This document shows, piece after piece, positions 1 to 9,384 of a stretch of DNA of 64,000 nucleotides. The stretch is from assembly GCA_000989955.1 (NCBI GenBank), contig LBTE01000001.1, positions 142,588-206,587 of the forward strand. Reading direction: 5' to 3'. The number at the start of each line of letters is the position of its first letter. The stretch's first letter is position 1. Under the pieces are notes generated by a model, which had not been told where the DNA came from, ran no database searches, and saw only the letters and a program-made list of their open reading frames with translations. This DNA comes from a candidate division TM6 bacterium GW2011_GWF2_37_49. Its GTDB lineage: Bacteria > Babelota > Babeliae > Babelales > RVW-14. A program made the translations under genes and the position numbers.

Positions 1-417
1 AGCCTGAATTCGCTGGCAGCTAAAAAATCACTATTTTTTAGCGACCTGCTAACAAAAACAAACAAAAATAATCGCCCATTCAATGCTATAATTTTACATG
101 CAATTTTAGTACTGCTGTTTTTAACATTCGTAACAAAGATTGAAATTTTGGTAGCATTGACCGGTCTTGGAATTCTGCCAGCACTTGCACTGACCCAAGT
201 AGCCGTATTCTTATACTTTCTAAAAAATAAATTTTTTGGTTATTTAACGCTCTCAGGGTTAAGCTTTGTTTCGCTTGCTGTTGCGGTTTATTACACATAT
301 ATATCACTGGGAGCAGATAACACAACACGAATAAGCTACGCCATGATCATGATTGTTGGATTATTAATCGGTTATATAATTTTTAAAGTTAAAAGCGGTC
401 AAGCAGAAAGTAATTAA
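1..417 (+). CDS. APC-family amino-acid permease, C-terminal part (cut by window edge)
   Basis: The frame is open from the first base, so the gene begins outside the window; the ATG at 148 is internal and should not be taken as the start. About 138 residues remain, with four or five hydrophobic helices and a short polar tail ending in SGQAESN. The stop TAA shares its last base with the ATG of the next gene, which encodes a full permease, so the two are translationally coupled. I infer an amino-acid permease from this pairing and the helix pattern; the conserved N-terminal half is not visible, so the substrate cannot be named. Confidence 0.6.
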   Translation, partial: SLNSLAAKKSLFFSDLLTKTNKNNRPFNAIILHAILVLLFLTFVTKIEILVALTGLGILPALALTQVAVFLYFLKNKFFGYLTLSGLSFVSLAVAVYYTYISLGADNTTRISYAMIMIVGLLIGYIIFKVKSGQAESN

Positions 418-1694
418 TGAGTAATAACGAGCAGGCCAAAATCCCTTTTTCGGTCGCAGTTTTGATTAATATAAATATTGTTGTGGGCAACGCGTTTTTT
501 ATCGGTGCCCCACAACTTGTCAATACTTGCGGGCTATTGGCTCCGTTGGCTTGGATGGTATGCGGTATCTTTTTACTTCCGCTTGTCGTGGTCTTTGCCA
601 AGCTTTCACGAATGTATCCCACAGTTGGCGGAATTTATATTTACAGCCTTAAACACCTTGGACAGTTTTGGGGGTTTGTCAGCGGCTGGGGTTATTACAT
701 AGGCACTGCTGCTGCAAACGCTTTTGTTCTGCACATTTTCTGTCAGGGAATTCAATCAATTGAACTCCTGCAGTCGACATTAAACTTTTGTTTTTTGTCT
801 GGTACCAATCTTGATTTCGCACTGATAGCACTTTTTACAGTTTTTAATCTTTTAAATGTTGAATTTTTAGAAAGAGTTCAAATAGGGCTCACTCTCATAA
901 AAATCATACCGTTTGCCTTGGTTTTGATCGCCATTCCAGCGCTTTTTAGCTTTTCAAATATTGCAAGCGCAACTCCAAATTTTACAGGGCTTATAAACAC
1001 GGTACCAATGGCGCTTTTTGCTTACGTGGGCTTTGAAGCATGCTGTGCGATAGCAGAAAAAATAGAAGATGGTCAAAGAAATGCATCCAAAGTCATCTTT
1101 ATCTCTTTTGGCTTGGTTATCGTTATTTATACACTCTTTCAGGCTTTACTCCTAGGCCTGCACGGAGCACAGACAACGAACCCATTTCTCGAGATTTTGC
1201 CTAAGCTCACAAGCAACACAATGCTGATTGGAGTGGGAAATTATCTGGTCAATTTCGCAATTTTAGCATCTTTTTTAGCCGGATTTTACGGCATGTTTTA
1301 TTATAATAACTGGAACCTTTATTCCATGGGCAGAGAAAATAGTATATTATTTTCAAAACAGTTAACCAAGCTGAATAAGAATCAGGCACCCTGGGTTTCC
1401 GTTATTGTTGGGGGAGTTTTGGTTGCACTATTTTTGTTAATAACCACCAACAGCGAATACCTGGTCAATATGTCGGATTTTGCAACTACTTTAACGTATT
1501 TTTTAAGCACAATATCGTTTATTGTTGTATTCAAAAAGCTTTACGGATACCTAGCTATAGCCAGCAGCCTCATGCTCGTTTCAATCTTCGTATATAATTT
1601 AACCAATGCCGGAATGCAGTACATTTTGCCTTTTTTTATAATTTTGGGACTAGGGCTTGCCGCACATAAAGTAAATGAGTGGCAAAATATATAA
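417..1694 (+). CDS. APC-superfamily amino-acid permease
   Basis: This 425-residue protein has about 12 hydrophobic segments and the N-terminal pattern of the amino acid-polyamine-organocation family: a first helix with VVGNAFFIGAP, then a GGIYIY segment and a GWGYYIGTAAANA helix matching helices 2-3 of these transporters. It should sit in the inner membrane and import or exchange amino acids, which suits an organism with reduced biosynthesis. Its start overlaps the stop of the preceding permease-like gene by one base. The family call is good; the substrate is unknown. Arginine, glutamate or polyamine exchange would all fit. Confidence 0.8.
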   Translation: MSNNEQAKIPFSVAVLININIVVGNAFFIGAPQLVNTCGLLAPLAWMVCGIFLLPLVVVFAKLSRMYPTVGGIYIYSLKHLGQFWGFVSGWGYYIGTAAANAFVLHIFCQGIQSIELLQSTLNFCFLSGTNLDFALIALFTVFNLLNVEFLERVQIGLTLIKIIPFALVLIAIPALFSFSNIASATPNFTGLINTVPMALFAYVGFEACCAIAEKIEDGQRNASKVIFISFGLVIVIYTLFQALLLGLHGAQTTNPFLEILPKLTSNTMLIGVGNYLVNFAILASFLAGFYGMFYYNNWNLYSMGRENSILFSKQLTKLNKNQAPWVSVIVGGVLVALFLLITTNSEYLVNMSDFATTLTYFLSTISFIVVFKKLYGYLAIASSLMLVSIFVYNLTNAGMQYILPFFIILGLGLAAHKVNEWQNI

Positions 1695-1855
1695 TTTAAA
1701 TTTCTACTTGCAAACATTCCGTCACTTATTCCTATATTTACATTGTTTTGTAAGTTGGAAATGTTTTAGCCTGTTGCATTAAATTTAATACTGTGCCAAC
1801 ATGTTAAATGTTCAGGTTGAAGATTGTTCGTTTTAAATTTATTTTAGGAGGTTTT

Positions 1856-2770
1856 ATGTTTAAGAAATCGTTATTTTTAAGCTGCATATTTACAGCATCA
1901 ATCTTATCGGTAGGGTTACATGCAATGGATGAAATCTTATCGGTAGAGTTACCTGCAATGGATGAAATTGGTAGAGATAAAGCCGCCAATCATGCAAATC
2001 TAGAGATAGGCACAGCGGTAGCCCGAACATTGCTTGCTTATTCAGAAGCAAATTCAAAGAATCCTGGCAGAGTAAAGCTTGCCTTGACAGATCTTGCAAG
2101 AATTTCAAACGAATTATTGGCTTACACTAATTACTTAACAATTCGTAAAGACTTAAACGCCAAAACTTTGGATCGAAACAGCAATGCACGTAATTTAGCT
2201 GTATTTGCAATACTTCTCGACATGTTATCGCTCTGCAATCATCTTATGTTTGGAAAAGCAAAACCTTCTGGCAACGAAAAATTAAAAGGTTTAGCCAAAT
2301 TTATTGACACAAAGATTCTTCCAGGAATAGAGGGCGCTGCAGCTATAATTCGTGCAGGCGCAAACAGTGAAAATAATTTCGTTACAAACGCAGTAAAAAC
2401 GATCAAGGATCATACAAAGATTGAAAACCTAGATTACTGGTGTACGTTCACAATCATTGCAGCAAGGATTTTCTCAAGCATGGTAAATTCAGGCCTTCGC
2501 TCAAAAGCATTTGAGTTGAAATTGCTTGTAGCTCTTATTTACGGCTTAACAGTATTAAATGACCATATCCCAGGTCTCTTTGACATCTCAATTCAAGGCA
2601 CAATCGCAGATGCATTCAAACGCCTAACACTTATCAATAAAGATTCAAACGCTCTTAAAGATAACGGCGTAATAGCAGCATTTAAAAAAGCAGTAAAAAA
2701 ATTAAAGAAAAAACCCAAATCAGTAGAAGCTGCCACAGATCATGCACTTGAAGAGTATGTGCCACAATAA
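1856..2770 (+). CDS. Secreted protein of unknown function
   Basis: I start the gene at the ATG at 1856, which follows AGGAGG at 1846-1851, not at the upstream in-frame ATG at 1808. This gives 304 residues opening with a Sec signal peptide (MFKKSLFLSCIFTASILSVG). The mature part is mostly helical with several hydrophobic stretches and a Lys-rich stretch near the C-terminus (KKAVKKLKKKPK). The end of the signal region is duplicated by a 33-bp tandem repeat, giving ILSVGLHAMDE followed by ILSVELPAMDE. I recognise no domain. The gene stands alone and is followed by a strong terminator. Confidence 0.75.
   Translation: MFKKSLFLSCIFTASILSVGLHAMDEILSVELPAMDEIGRDKAANHANLEIGTAVARTLLAYSEANSKNPGRVKLALTDLARISNELLAYTNYLTIRKDLNAKTLDRNSNARNLAVFAILLDMLSLCNHLMFGKAKPSGNEKLKGLAKFIDTKILPGIEGAAAIIRAGANSENNFVTNAVKTIKDHTKIENLDYWCTFTIIAARIFSSMVNSGLRSKAFELKLLVALIYGLTVLNDHIPGLFDISIQGTIADAFKRLTLINKDSNALKDNGVIAAFKKAVKKLKKKPKSVEAATDHALEEYVPQ
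1901..1966 (+). repeat. 33-bp in-frame tandem duplication
   Basis: Bases 1901-1933 and 1934-1966 are direct copies with two mismatches. They lie inside the secreted-protein gene and duplicate eleven residues at the signal-peptide boundary. The near identity suggests a recent slippage event. Confidence 0.85.
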
Positions 2771-2781
2771 TATTTGATTTC

Positions 2782-2823
2782 AAAAAAAGAGCGTCGCTGA
2801 AAATTCAGCGACGCTCTTTTTTT
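2782..2823 (+). terminator. Rho-independent terminator
   Basis: A perfect 13-bp stem (2788-2800 with 2805-2817, AGAGCGTCGCTGA) with an AAAT loop is followed by a T-run to 2823. It begins 17 bases after the stop of the secreted-protein gene. The A-run on the 5' side would let it work in both directions. Confidence 0.9.
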
Positions 2824-2888
2824 ATCTCACTTATTTTCAGCAAAAAACAATCAATCTATATTTGATCAAAACCACGACCTATAAAGTC

Positions 2889-3020
2889 ATACACATACTA
2901 CATCAATTGAAATACATGACTCAATCAAGCTTGCCAAAGAAATTACATTTTTTTAGATGCGGCCTACCGGCACTGACTGGATGCTGGCTGGCGAATGTTT
3001 TTACAAAAAACTGCAAAAAC
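2889..3020 (+). repeat. Dispersed intergenic hairpin element, copy 1
   Basis: The core at 2945-3020 reads TTTTTAGATGCGGCC, then a hairpin CCGGCA/TGCTGG around CTGACTGGA, then GGCTGGCGAATG and a terminal ACTGCAAAAA block. It fills the gap between the terminator at 2.8 kb and the convergent wecA-like gene. The upstream module before 2945 is weakly conserved here. Confidence 0.7.
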
Positions 3021-3037
3021 AAGCTGTGTAAAAAAAA

Positions 3038-4027
3038 TTATACGAAAATAAAATACGTCCAGACAAAAAATAAAAATACCAAGAGCAAAAACAGTCCAAT
3101 TAAATTTATCAACTCGAATAAAAATAAAAATCCGACCGCTGAAAAAATTACTGCCATCAATGATGTAAAAATCAATACTTTGTTTTTTGACCAGCCTTTT
3201 TTTTGAAGATAAATCGAAAAATGATGTGGACTGCCGCGATAGAACGGAATACCTATCCACGTGCGAATTATAACCAAGAAAAAAATTTCTAACAATGGAA
3301 CGGCCAAAATAGCGATTGGCGTGTAATAAGCATTAAACGAATGACTACTCCAAGAAATTAGCAGCGGAATAGCAGATAAAAACCCGCCCAAAAACATAGA
3401 TCCAGCATCACCCATGTAAATTTTTGCCGGCGGTTTGTTATAAAAAAAGAAAGCCAAGACAGCCCCTAAAAATGCCGCCAGCAGCAAGCTTATCGCGTAT
3501 TGCTGAAAAATAAGTGTGATTATTAAGAATGAGCTTGCTGCAACAATGGCTATGGATGCAGCAAGACCGTCCATCACATCCACCAAATTAAACGCATTGA
3601 TAAGTGACAACATCCAAAACCCTGATAAAAACAAATTAACGAACGACGTCATAAATTCGGTTTTGAGCCAAAAGCCACCTTTTAAAAAACATACCACAGC
3701 AACGATCTGTCCCAAAAACTTTTGGCCTGGCCGCAAGACCTTTAAATCATCAATCATTCCAATGAGCAAAAGTAGCGTGGATCCGAGCAACAGCCACAAG
3801 ACTTGATTTTCAAACGGATACACCAGACACAGCGTGGCAATAAATGATAAATAAATGGCAAGTCCACCAAGATACGGAATCGGCACACCGTGGCATTTTA
3901 TTTTGCCATCAGGAATGTCCATAATTCCAAGCTTGAATGAAGATTTTATGATTGCTGGCATGAGATAAAAGCCAAACAAAAAAGAAAAGCCTGCCGCAAA
4001 AATATGGCGAACAAAAAGCATAGTCAT
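3038..4027 (-). CDS. WecA/TagO-type polyprenyl-phosphate sugar-1-phosphate transferase
   Basis: The enzyme should transfer a HexNAc-1-phosphate from a UDP-sugar to undecaprenyl phosphate at the inner membrane, the first step of a surface polysaccharide. The 329 residues form about ten helices. Visible motifs of the MraY/WecA family are the Asp pair in GMIDDL (93-94), NAFNLVDVMDG (Asp150 and Asp153), MGDAGS (206-210) and a C-terminal SPHHF (His268-269) in place of the HIHH of WecA. MraY is less likely because the downstream sequence follows the WecA pattern. It is the last gene of the nusA-infB-lpxK run, 33 bases after lpxK. Confidence 0.82.
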   Translation of the reverse strand: MTMLFVRHIFAAGFSFLFGFYLMPAIIKSSFKLGIMDIPDGKIKCHGVPIPYLGGLAIYLSFIATLCLVYPFENQVLWLLLGSTLLLLIGMIDDLKVLRPGQKFLGQIVAVVCFLKGGFWLKTEFMTSFVNLFLSGFWMLSLINAFNLVDVMDGLAASIAIVAASSFLIITLIFQQYAISLLLAAFLGAVLAFFFYNKPPAKIYMGDAGSMFLGGFLSAIPLLISWSSHSFNAYYTPIAILAVPLLEIFFLVIIRTWIGIPFYRGSPHHFSIYLQKKGWSKNKVLIFTSLMAVIFSAVGFLFLFELINLIGLFLLLVFLFFVWTYFIFV

Positions 4028-4060
4028 AGCCTCATTCCTTTCTCCGAGGATTCATAAGTT

Positions 4061-5185
4061 TCAAAAGAGGTCTAATTTACTACTCAAAAATTGGCTAAAT
4101 AAACTATACTGCGACTGATATAAAAACTCAAATTCAATTCTGAAAACAAAAATTTTTAAACGATCTTCATCAGAAATAATTTTGGATAATTTAACCCAGT
4201 CTTTCTGCGTGACAACAACCCCATCCATTTTTTTTTGAGTCATATCTTGAATGATTTGGTCGATGTCTTGAGAAGAGTAACTGTGGTGATCTTCAAATTC
4301 TAAACACTTCCCAACTTTTATTCCAAAATTTTCAACACTCTCAACAAACCCTGAAAATGACCCAATGCCTGCAGCTATCATAAATTTTTTATTTTCAAAA
4401 TATTCAGAAGGCATCTGTGTGTCACCAGCTTGAAATAAGCCTACGGCGCGGTGTTTGCCTAATAAAATTTTATCCGCATCAAACTTATCAAAAATTTGTG
4501 TTTTGATTTTATCGATCTGATCAGATGTAACAAGATCCGCATGAGATACTATAATTAAATCGGCTCTTAAATAATCAGCTTCTCTTAAGTTGCCCGCAGG
4601 CAAACAAAGTCCATTAAATCCGAGTGGAAATCGAGCATCAACAATCAATATATCCAAATCCTTTTTCAGCTGATAGTTTTGGTATCCATCGTCAAGTAAA
4701 ACATATTCGATTTTGCCCCACAATTCACGAACAAGCAAACATGAATTAAATCGATTAGAACCTGTTGCTGTAACGATTTTGAGAGCCTGCGCAAGCATGT
4801 ATGGCTCGTCACCACACTCCTCAGGAGAATGATAAATATTTTTACCGTCGCAGACTAATAAATTTTTACCAGTCGACCTTGAAGCATAACCACGCGAAAC
4901 AATGGCACATTTGCTTACATCCAAAAATGTTGCCAAAAACTGAATAAAAACGGTTTTGCCAGTTCCTCCGACAGTCAGATTGCCTACCGAAATTATTTTT
5001 AATCCTGAAACTGTTTTTTGACCACGATAAATTTTTATGGATTGTACGACCTTAAAGCCAACTTTATAAAAAAATTCGAAAAATCGAAGACATGCGAATA
5101 AATATTTTTCAAAAAAAGTTAAAGACTTGTGGTTTCCTGATTTCCACCACAAGTCTTTAATAATCTTACTAAGTTTATTAAGCAT
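4061..5185 (-). CDS. lpxK: Tetraacyldisaccharide 4'-kinase LpxK
   Basis: LpxK phosphorylates the lipid A disaccharide precursor at the 4' position, on the inner-membrane face. The 374 residues carry a P-loop GGTGKT (73-78) inside SVGNLTVGGTGKT, then SRGYAS, GDEPYMLA and LDDGYQN, all family signatures, in the right order. Length is slightly above the usual 320-350. It follows infB with an 8-base gap, so the pair is probably co-transcribed. Together with hldE at 10.8 kb it shows that the organism makes a lipid A-based outer membrane. Confidence 0.93.
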   Translation of the reverse strand: MLNKLSKIIKDLWWKSGNHKSLTFFEKYLFACLRFFEFFYKVGFKVVQSIKIYRGQKTVSGLKIISVGNLTVGGTGKTVFIQFLATFLDVSKCAIVSRGYASRSTGKNLLVCDGKNIYHSPEECGDEPYMLAQALKIVTATGSNRFNSCLLVRELWGKIEYVLLDDGYQNYQLKKDLDILIVDARFPLGFNGLCLPAGNLREADYLRADLIIVSHADLVTSDQIDKIKTQIFDKFDADKILLGKHRAVGLFQAGDTQMPSEYFENKKFMIAAGIGSFSGFVESVENFGIKVGKCLEFEDHHSYSSQDIDQIIQDMTQKKMDGVVVTQKDWVKLSKIISDEDRLKIFVFRIEFEFLYQSQYSLFSQFLSSKLDLF

Positions 5186-5193
5186 TTTAAGCT

Positions 5194-7512
5194 TTATTTG
5201 GGATTTGGAGTCTGTTTAACTTCTGCAAAGCATATCACTGTATCGCCTTCTTGCCATTCAGTGAAGCCTTCGCATGTAAAGCCGCATTCATATCCAGAGT
5301 GAACCTCTTTAACAGTCTTTTTATCACGCTGCAAACTGTTAACTTTACCGGCACCAACCTCTTTGCCAGCTCTCATGCAAGTAACCTTGTTGCCTTTAGT
5401 TATTACACCATCACGCATATAACAACCAGCAATAATACCTATCCCCTTGATATCAAAAACCTTTTTGACAGTAGCTTCACCGCATTGCTTCCACACAGCC
5501 TCAATTTTGCGCTTGCTTTCAAGCATCTTTTCAAGATCTTCAACAAGATGATAAATTACGTGAAATATTTTTACTTCAACATTTTTATCTCTTGCAAGAA
5601 GTGCTGCATTTTTTTCCGGTTTTACATAAAAACCAATGATCAAAGAGCCTGTATTTTCAGCCAATTCAACATCGCTTTCAGAAATATCGCCCACGCTGGA
5701 GTATACTACTCTAATCGGACAATTAACTTCCTTGCTAAGCTTGGCAAGCTTCTGAATACAACCAATTATTGCGTCAATTGATCCACGCGTATCAGATTTG
5801 ATAACCAAATTTAAAACTTTTTGATCATTCTTTTGTCCCAACTTAGAAGACAAAGACTGAGGAGCTGTAAGTTCATTTTTTTGAATAATTTCAGACTTCT
5901 CTTGTTTTGCCTTTAAATAAATAGATTGCGGAACAATATCTAACCAATCACCGGATGAAGCATATGTGTCAAATCCAGCGATTTGAACAGGAATAGAAGG
6001 CCCAACCTGTGCAACTTTTTTACCTAAACTATTGATTAGCAAGCGAATTCGACCAGTACTTGTAGACCCGCAAGTGAAAAAATCGCCCTGCTTGATTGTG
6101 CCCTCTGAACAAATAACCGTGGCAACAGGTCCTAACCCTTTTTCAATTTTAGATTCTAGAACAAAGGCTTTTGCTGGAACATTTGCATCAGCCTTCAAAT
6201 CCATAATTTGCGATTGCAAAACTACCATTTCAAGCAATTCTTCAACGCCTTGCCCTGTTTTCGCAGAAATAGGCACTATAACAACATTTCCACCCCAATC
6301 TTCAGGCATCAATTCATGCTGCGCAAGCTGACGTTTAATAGTTTCAAGTGCAGCAGGAGACGACATTTTGTCAATTTTATTTACAGCAACAATTATAGGA
6401 ACCCCTGCCGATTTCGCATGATTTATAGCTTCAACTGTTTGAGGTTTTATCCCATCGTCAACAGCAATGACAAGAATTACTAGGTCAGTAATCTTGGCGC
6501 CACGTTCACGCATTTGATAAAATGCTTCGTGGCCAGGAGTATCAATAAAAACAATTTTGCCGTGCTTGCTGTCTACTTCGTATGCTGCAAGATGTTGAGT
6601 AATGCCACCTTTTTCAGATGCCGCTACATTCATTTTACGAATATAATCAAGAAGCGTTGTCTTACCATGGTCAACGTGGCCCATAACAACAACAACCGGC
6701 CAACGAACCTGACTGGCCATTGTCTCAGTTATTATTCTTGAACGCACAGCACTTTGTGTTTTCTGTTCTTTATCTACAATAAAATTTATATTAAATAATT
6801 CACATAAAATTCTAATATTATCAAGAGATAGAAGATGATTTCTGTTGCAAATCATGCCCTTTTTAAATAAGGCAAGAATGAGCTCTCCAGAAGACTTGCC
6901 CATCATATCAGCTACTTCGAAAAGTGGCTTTTCTTTATCAATCTTTATCTCTGTAACAATCTTAGGCTCTTGAACAACTTGAGCTGTTTGTTGCCTCTGC
7001 CTTCTTCTTCTTCTCGCACCAGAACGAAATGAGCGAACCTTGTCGCTATCAAATGCTTTGCCAATAAAACGACTAATCCTAGTCTGACTTAAAATATCCT
7101 CTGACAGAACCGCGTCTTCTTCCAAGATAACTGGCTCCGCCACATAATCTGATTTTTTTGGAATAGGCCTAGATTCTACAGGCTTCTGAATTTCTTCCGC
7201 TACTGATTTTAGTACAGAATCAACTGGTTTTTTTTGTAAAACAGCAGGCTCATTAGCCTTTTGCACCTCTTTAACAATGCTTGTAGCCTTAAGAGGCTCA
7301 TCAAAAATAACTTTCTTATGGGCTTTTTCTTGAACTTGAGATGTTGACATTGAACCCTTACTAGAAGTAGAGAATTTTTCCCTTACTTTTTTTAATGCTT
7401 CGTCTGATAAAACAGTCATGTGACTTGAACACTCTACTCCACAACCATTCAAGAAAGAAATAACGTCCTTACTTGAAATTCCCAAATCCTTTGCTATCTC
7501 ATAAATCCGCAT
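5194..7512 (-). CDS. infB: Translation initiation factor IF-2
   Basis: IF-2 is the GTPase that brings initiator tRNA to the 30S subunit. The 772-residue protein has an N-terminal IF2_N motif (MRIYEIAKDLGISSKDVISF), a variable linker with a basic RRRRRQRQQ patch (167-175), a second IF2_N-like module (about 197-250), and the G domain with GHVDHGKTT (278-286), DTPGHEAF and NKIDK. The C-terminal domains ending in the CEGFTEWQEGD region are present. It lies 32 bases after nusA, the common nusA-infB order; rimP is not next to them in this window. Confidence 0.97.
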   Translation of the reverse strand: MRIYEIAKDLGISSKDVISFLNGCGVECSSHMTVLSDEALKKVREKFSTSSKGSMSTSQVQEKAHKKVIFDEPLKATSIVKEVQKANEPAVLQKKPVDSVLKSVAEEIQKPVESRPIPKKSDYVAEPVILEEDAVLSEDILSQTRISRFIGKAFDSDKVRSFRSGARRRRRQRQQTAQVVQEPKIVTEIKIDKEKPLFEVADMMGKSSGELILALFKKGMICNRNHLLSLDNIRILCELFNINFIVDKEQKTQSAVRSRIITETMASQVRWPVVVVMGHVDHGKTTLLDYIRKMNVAASEKGGITQHLAAYEVDSKHGKIVFIDTPGHEAFYQMRERGAKITDLVILVIAVDDGIKPQTVEAINHAKSAGVPIIVAVNKIDKMSSPAALETIKRQLAQHELMPEDWGGNVVIVPISAKTGQGVEELLEMVVLQSQIMDLKADANVPAKAFVLESKIEKGLGPVATVICSEGTIKQGDFFTCGSTSTGRIRLLINSLGKKVAQVGPSIPVQIAGFDTYASSGDWLDIVPQSIYLKAKQEKSEIIQKNELTAPQSLSSKLGQKNDQKVLNLVIKSDTRGSIDAIIGCIQKLAKLSKEVNCPIRVVYSSVGDISESDVELAENTGSLIIGFYVKPEKNAALLARDKNVEVKIFHVIYHLVEDLEKMLESKRKIEAVWKQCGEATVKKVFDIKGIGIIAGCYMRDGVITKGNKVTCMRAGKEVGAGKVNSLQRDKKTVKEVHSGYECGFTCEGFTEWQEGDTVICFAEVKQTPNPK

Positions 7513-7544
7513 GCTTTTCCCACTCGAAAGAAATCAAATTATGA

Positions 7545-8669
7545 CTACTTTTCTTCTTCCTGATTTAAACCTTCTCCGATACCACCTGAGCGATCTTCGC
7601 GCTCATAGTCGGAAGAAGAACTATTGTCGTACATAGATGATAAATTATGGTTAGCAGGAGAAACGTCCTGCAACTGAAGCTCTAAGCCAACAAGCTTAGA
7701 TGCCAATGATATGTTCTGCCCCATTTTGCCTATAGCAAAAGAACGTTGATCATGAGCCAGCCATACTACTGCTTTTCTATTATTTACAACTTCAACTTTA
7801 TCTATTTCTGCAGGCTTTAAACTATCTTTAACCAAATCTTCCATTGAATCGGTATACTCTATCAAGTCAATTTTTTCTTGACCAAGCTCTCGCAAAATTG
7901 GCTTAATTCTGGCTCCGCCAACACCAACGCATGTTCCGACAGGATCAATATCTTTGCTGGTTGAGGCAATAACAGCCTTCGTCTTATATCCAGGAGCTCT
8001 AACCATCTTTTTAATTTCTACTAATCCCTCATAAACCTCAGGAATTTCAATTTCTATCAATTTTTTAACAAAATCGACTGAAGCTCTGTCTAAAATTAAT
8101 TGAAAATCCCATTTTGGCGTAGGAAGAACATCGAGCAATAACACTTTTACAGGATGCCCAACCTTCAAAATTTCACCAGGAATCGAATTATCTTGAGGCA
8201 GAAGCGCAAGAACTTCTCCAACCTTGATAGCCATACCATTGCGTTCTTTTTTATGAACAACGCCAGTAATAACAGTATCTTTTTTATCTTTAAAATCATT
8301 AAACACAGCTTGGGACTCTAGCTCACGAATCTTATTCGCAATAACTTGCCTTACAAGCAAAATCTCAATTCGACCAATGTTCCCCTCAAATGGTACCGCC
8401 ACAACCGATCCGATATCAGCAGACGGATCCACCAGCCTTGCTTTACGCAAAGAAACCTCTTTGTCTTCATCTGACACAGAAGACACTACGACTTTTTCTG
8501 CAAAAATTTCCAAACTTCCAGTTTTTTTGTTAAACGACATATTAAAAACGATATTTGGAAATTTTTTTGCATAAGCAGATAACATTCCATCACAAACAAT
8601 CGCAATGACATGCTCTTTATCAAGACCGCGTTCGTCGACTAGGCTTTCGATAACATCAGCTAAATTCAC
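7545..8669 (-). CDS. nusA: Transcription termination/antitermination factor NusA
   Basis: NusA binds RNA polymerase and nascent RNA and controls pausing, termination and antitermination. The 374 residues begin with the NusA N-terminal domain (ERGLDKEHVIAIVCDGMLSAY), followed by the S1 domain (VITGVVHKKERNGMAIKVG) and the two KH domains, with GVGGARIKPILREL and AIGKMGQNISLAS. There is no C-terminal acidic-repeat domain, only a short acidic Ser/Glu tail, as in many non-proteobacterial versions. It heads the nusA-infB-lpxK run and is transcribed away from the candidate origin. Confidence 0.95.
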   Translation of the reverse strand: MNLADVIESLVDERGLDKEHVIAIVCDGMLSAYAKKFPNIVFNMSFNKKTGSLEIFAEKVVVSSVSDEDKEVSLRKARLVDPSADIGSVVAVPFEGNIGRIEILLVRQVIANKIRELESQAVFNDFKDKKDTVITGVVHKKERNGMAIKVGEVLALLPQDNSIPGEILKVGHPVKVLLLDVLPTPKWDFQLILDRASVDFVKKLIEIEIPEVYEGLVEIKKMVRAPGYKTKAVIASTSKDIDPVGTCVGVGGARIKPILRELGQEKIDLIEYTDSMEDLVKDSLKPAEIDKVEVVNNRKAVVWLAHDQRSFAIGKMGQNISLASKLVGLELQLQDVSPANHNLSSMYDNSSSSDYEREDRSGGIGEGLNQEEEK

Positions 8670-8790
8670 TATAGTGCCAACCTATTTTAAAAAATTAGTA
8701 ACATCCAGAAAAACTACCATATACGATCTATTCTAGATAAAAAAACAAAAAAGTGAAGCTTTTCAAAATAAACACAACGTTTTCTTTTTG

Positions 8791-9134
8791 GTTATCGACA
8801 TTTTAACAAAGTTATCAACATCGCTTATTATTATCTCTTAATATATATTTATATAAATAATAATAATAGGCACCCCATCTTTTTGTTGATAACTCATGCA
8901 GGTTGTCCACTTTGCCCTGATTTAATCGACCATTTTAAACATATTTAAATTGTTGATAACATGTTGATAACATGTTGATAACTTGTTGACAACTTCTTAG
9001 CCCATATTCAAATTAGGCACGTAGTAAGGTGTTTCGCGCATAGACCTGCCACAGATTCGACTGAGCTGGTCTTTTAGATGTGCCAAGTATAGTTATCAAC
9101 AAGTTATCAACAAGTTATCAACATGTTATCAACA
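8791..9134. other. Candidate replication origin with mirrored DnaA-box-like arrays
   Basis: Eleven copies of GTTATCAACA or a close variant lie here; its core TTATCAACA differs by one base from the DnaA box TTATCCACA. Forward sites start at 8791 (GTTATCGACA) and 8811; a reverse site lies at 8884. Four reverse sites start at 8951, 8962, 8973 and 8984, and four forward sites at 9092, 9103, 9114 and 9125, so each array has an exact 11-bp period. The arrays mirror each other around 9042. An AT-only-rich stretch (8823-8870) sits beside them, as expected for an unwinding region. No dnaA gene is near. The rest of the 715-bp gap holds element copy 2. Confidence 0.6.
9016..9084. other. Inverted-repeat structure between the two box arrays
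   Basis: The spacer between the arrays can fold: GGCAC (9016-9020) with GTGCC (9080-9084), AGACC (9042-9046) with GGTCT (9068-9072), and CAG ATTCGA CTG (9052-9063) at the tip. It may be a cruciform in the origin or a small RNA. I see no open reading frame or tRNA fold here. Confidence 0.35.
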
Positions 9135-9205
9135 ATTTCTATCTGCATTTATCTTCTATTTGCGGTATCTCAAAGCTGCGTATGATTCGGACGTTTCGAG
9201 GGATT

Positions 9206-9334
9206 GTGGACTTTTTGCACTTTTTCAAAATTTTAATTTTGAGCCAGCTTCAGGAGGTTGTTTGCTGGTTGGGTTGAAAAATTTAACAATTTCTTTATAA
9301 CGCTTATATATTCATGACTTTCAGTCTATAGCTC
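9206..9334 (-). repeat. Dispersed intergenic hairpin element, copy 2 (reverse)
   Basis: Read on the minus strand this gives the module GAGCTATAGACT, then the hairpin CCAGC/GCTGG, then AAAATTTTGAAAAAGTGCAAAAAGTCCAC. It lies between the candidate origin and the superoxide dismutase stop. The TAGATGCGG block is replaced by AAATTTTTCAACCC. Confidence 0.6.
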
Positions 9335-9384
9335 TAATGTATGCTTGTGTTTGTGAATGGTTTGAGCGCTTTATTCTTTTTTTG

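Noticed and set aside
2862..3206. 114-residue plus-strand reading frame across 2.9-3.2 kb
   Set aside because: It runs through element copy 1 and then antisense to the end of the WecA-like gene; composition is Asn/Lys-rich as expected for AT-rich non-coding DNA.
5251..5781. 176-residue reading frame antisense to infB
   Set aside because: It is opposite a conserved IF-2 coding region and has no family features.
8951..9134. Short repeats that could be taken for a CRISPR array
   Set aside because: The repeats are 10 bases with 1-base spacers and the two groups are inverted. CRISPR repeats and spacers are much longer. DnaA-box-like phased sites explain them better.
9080..9277. 65-residue reading frame inside the candidate origin
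   Set aside because: It covers DnaA-box-like repeats and element copy 2, has no ribosome site and no recognisable product.
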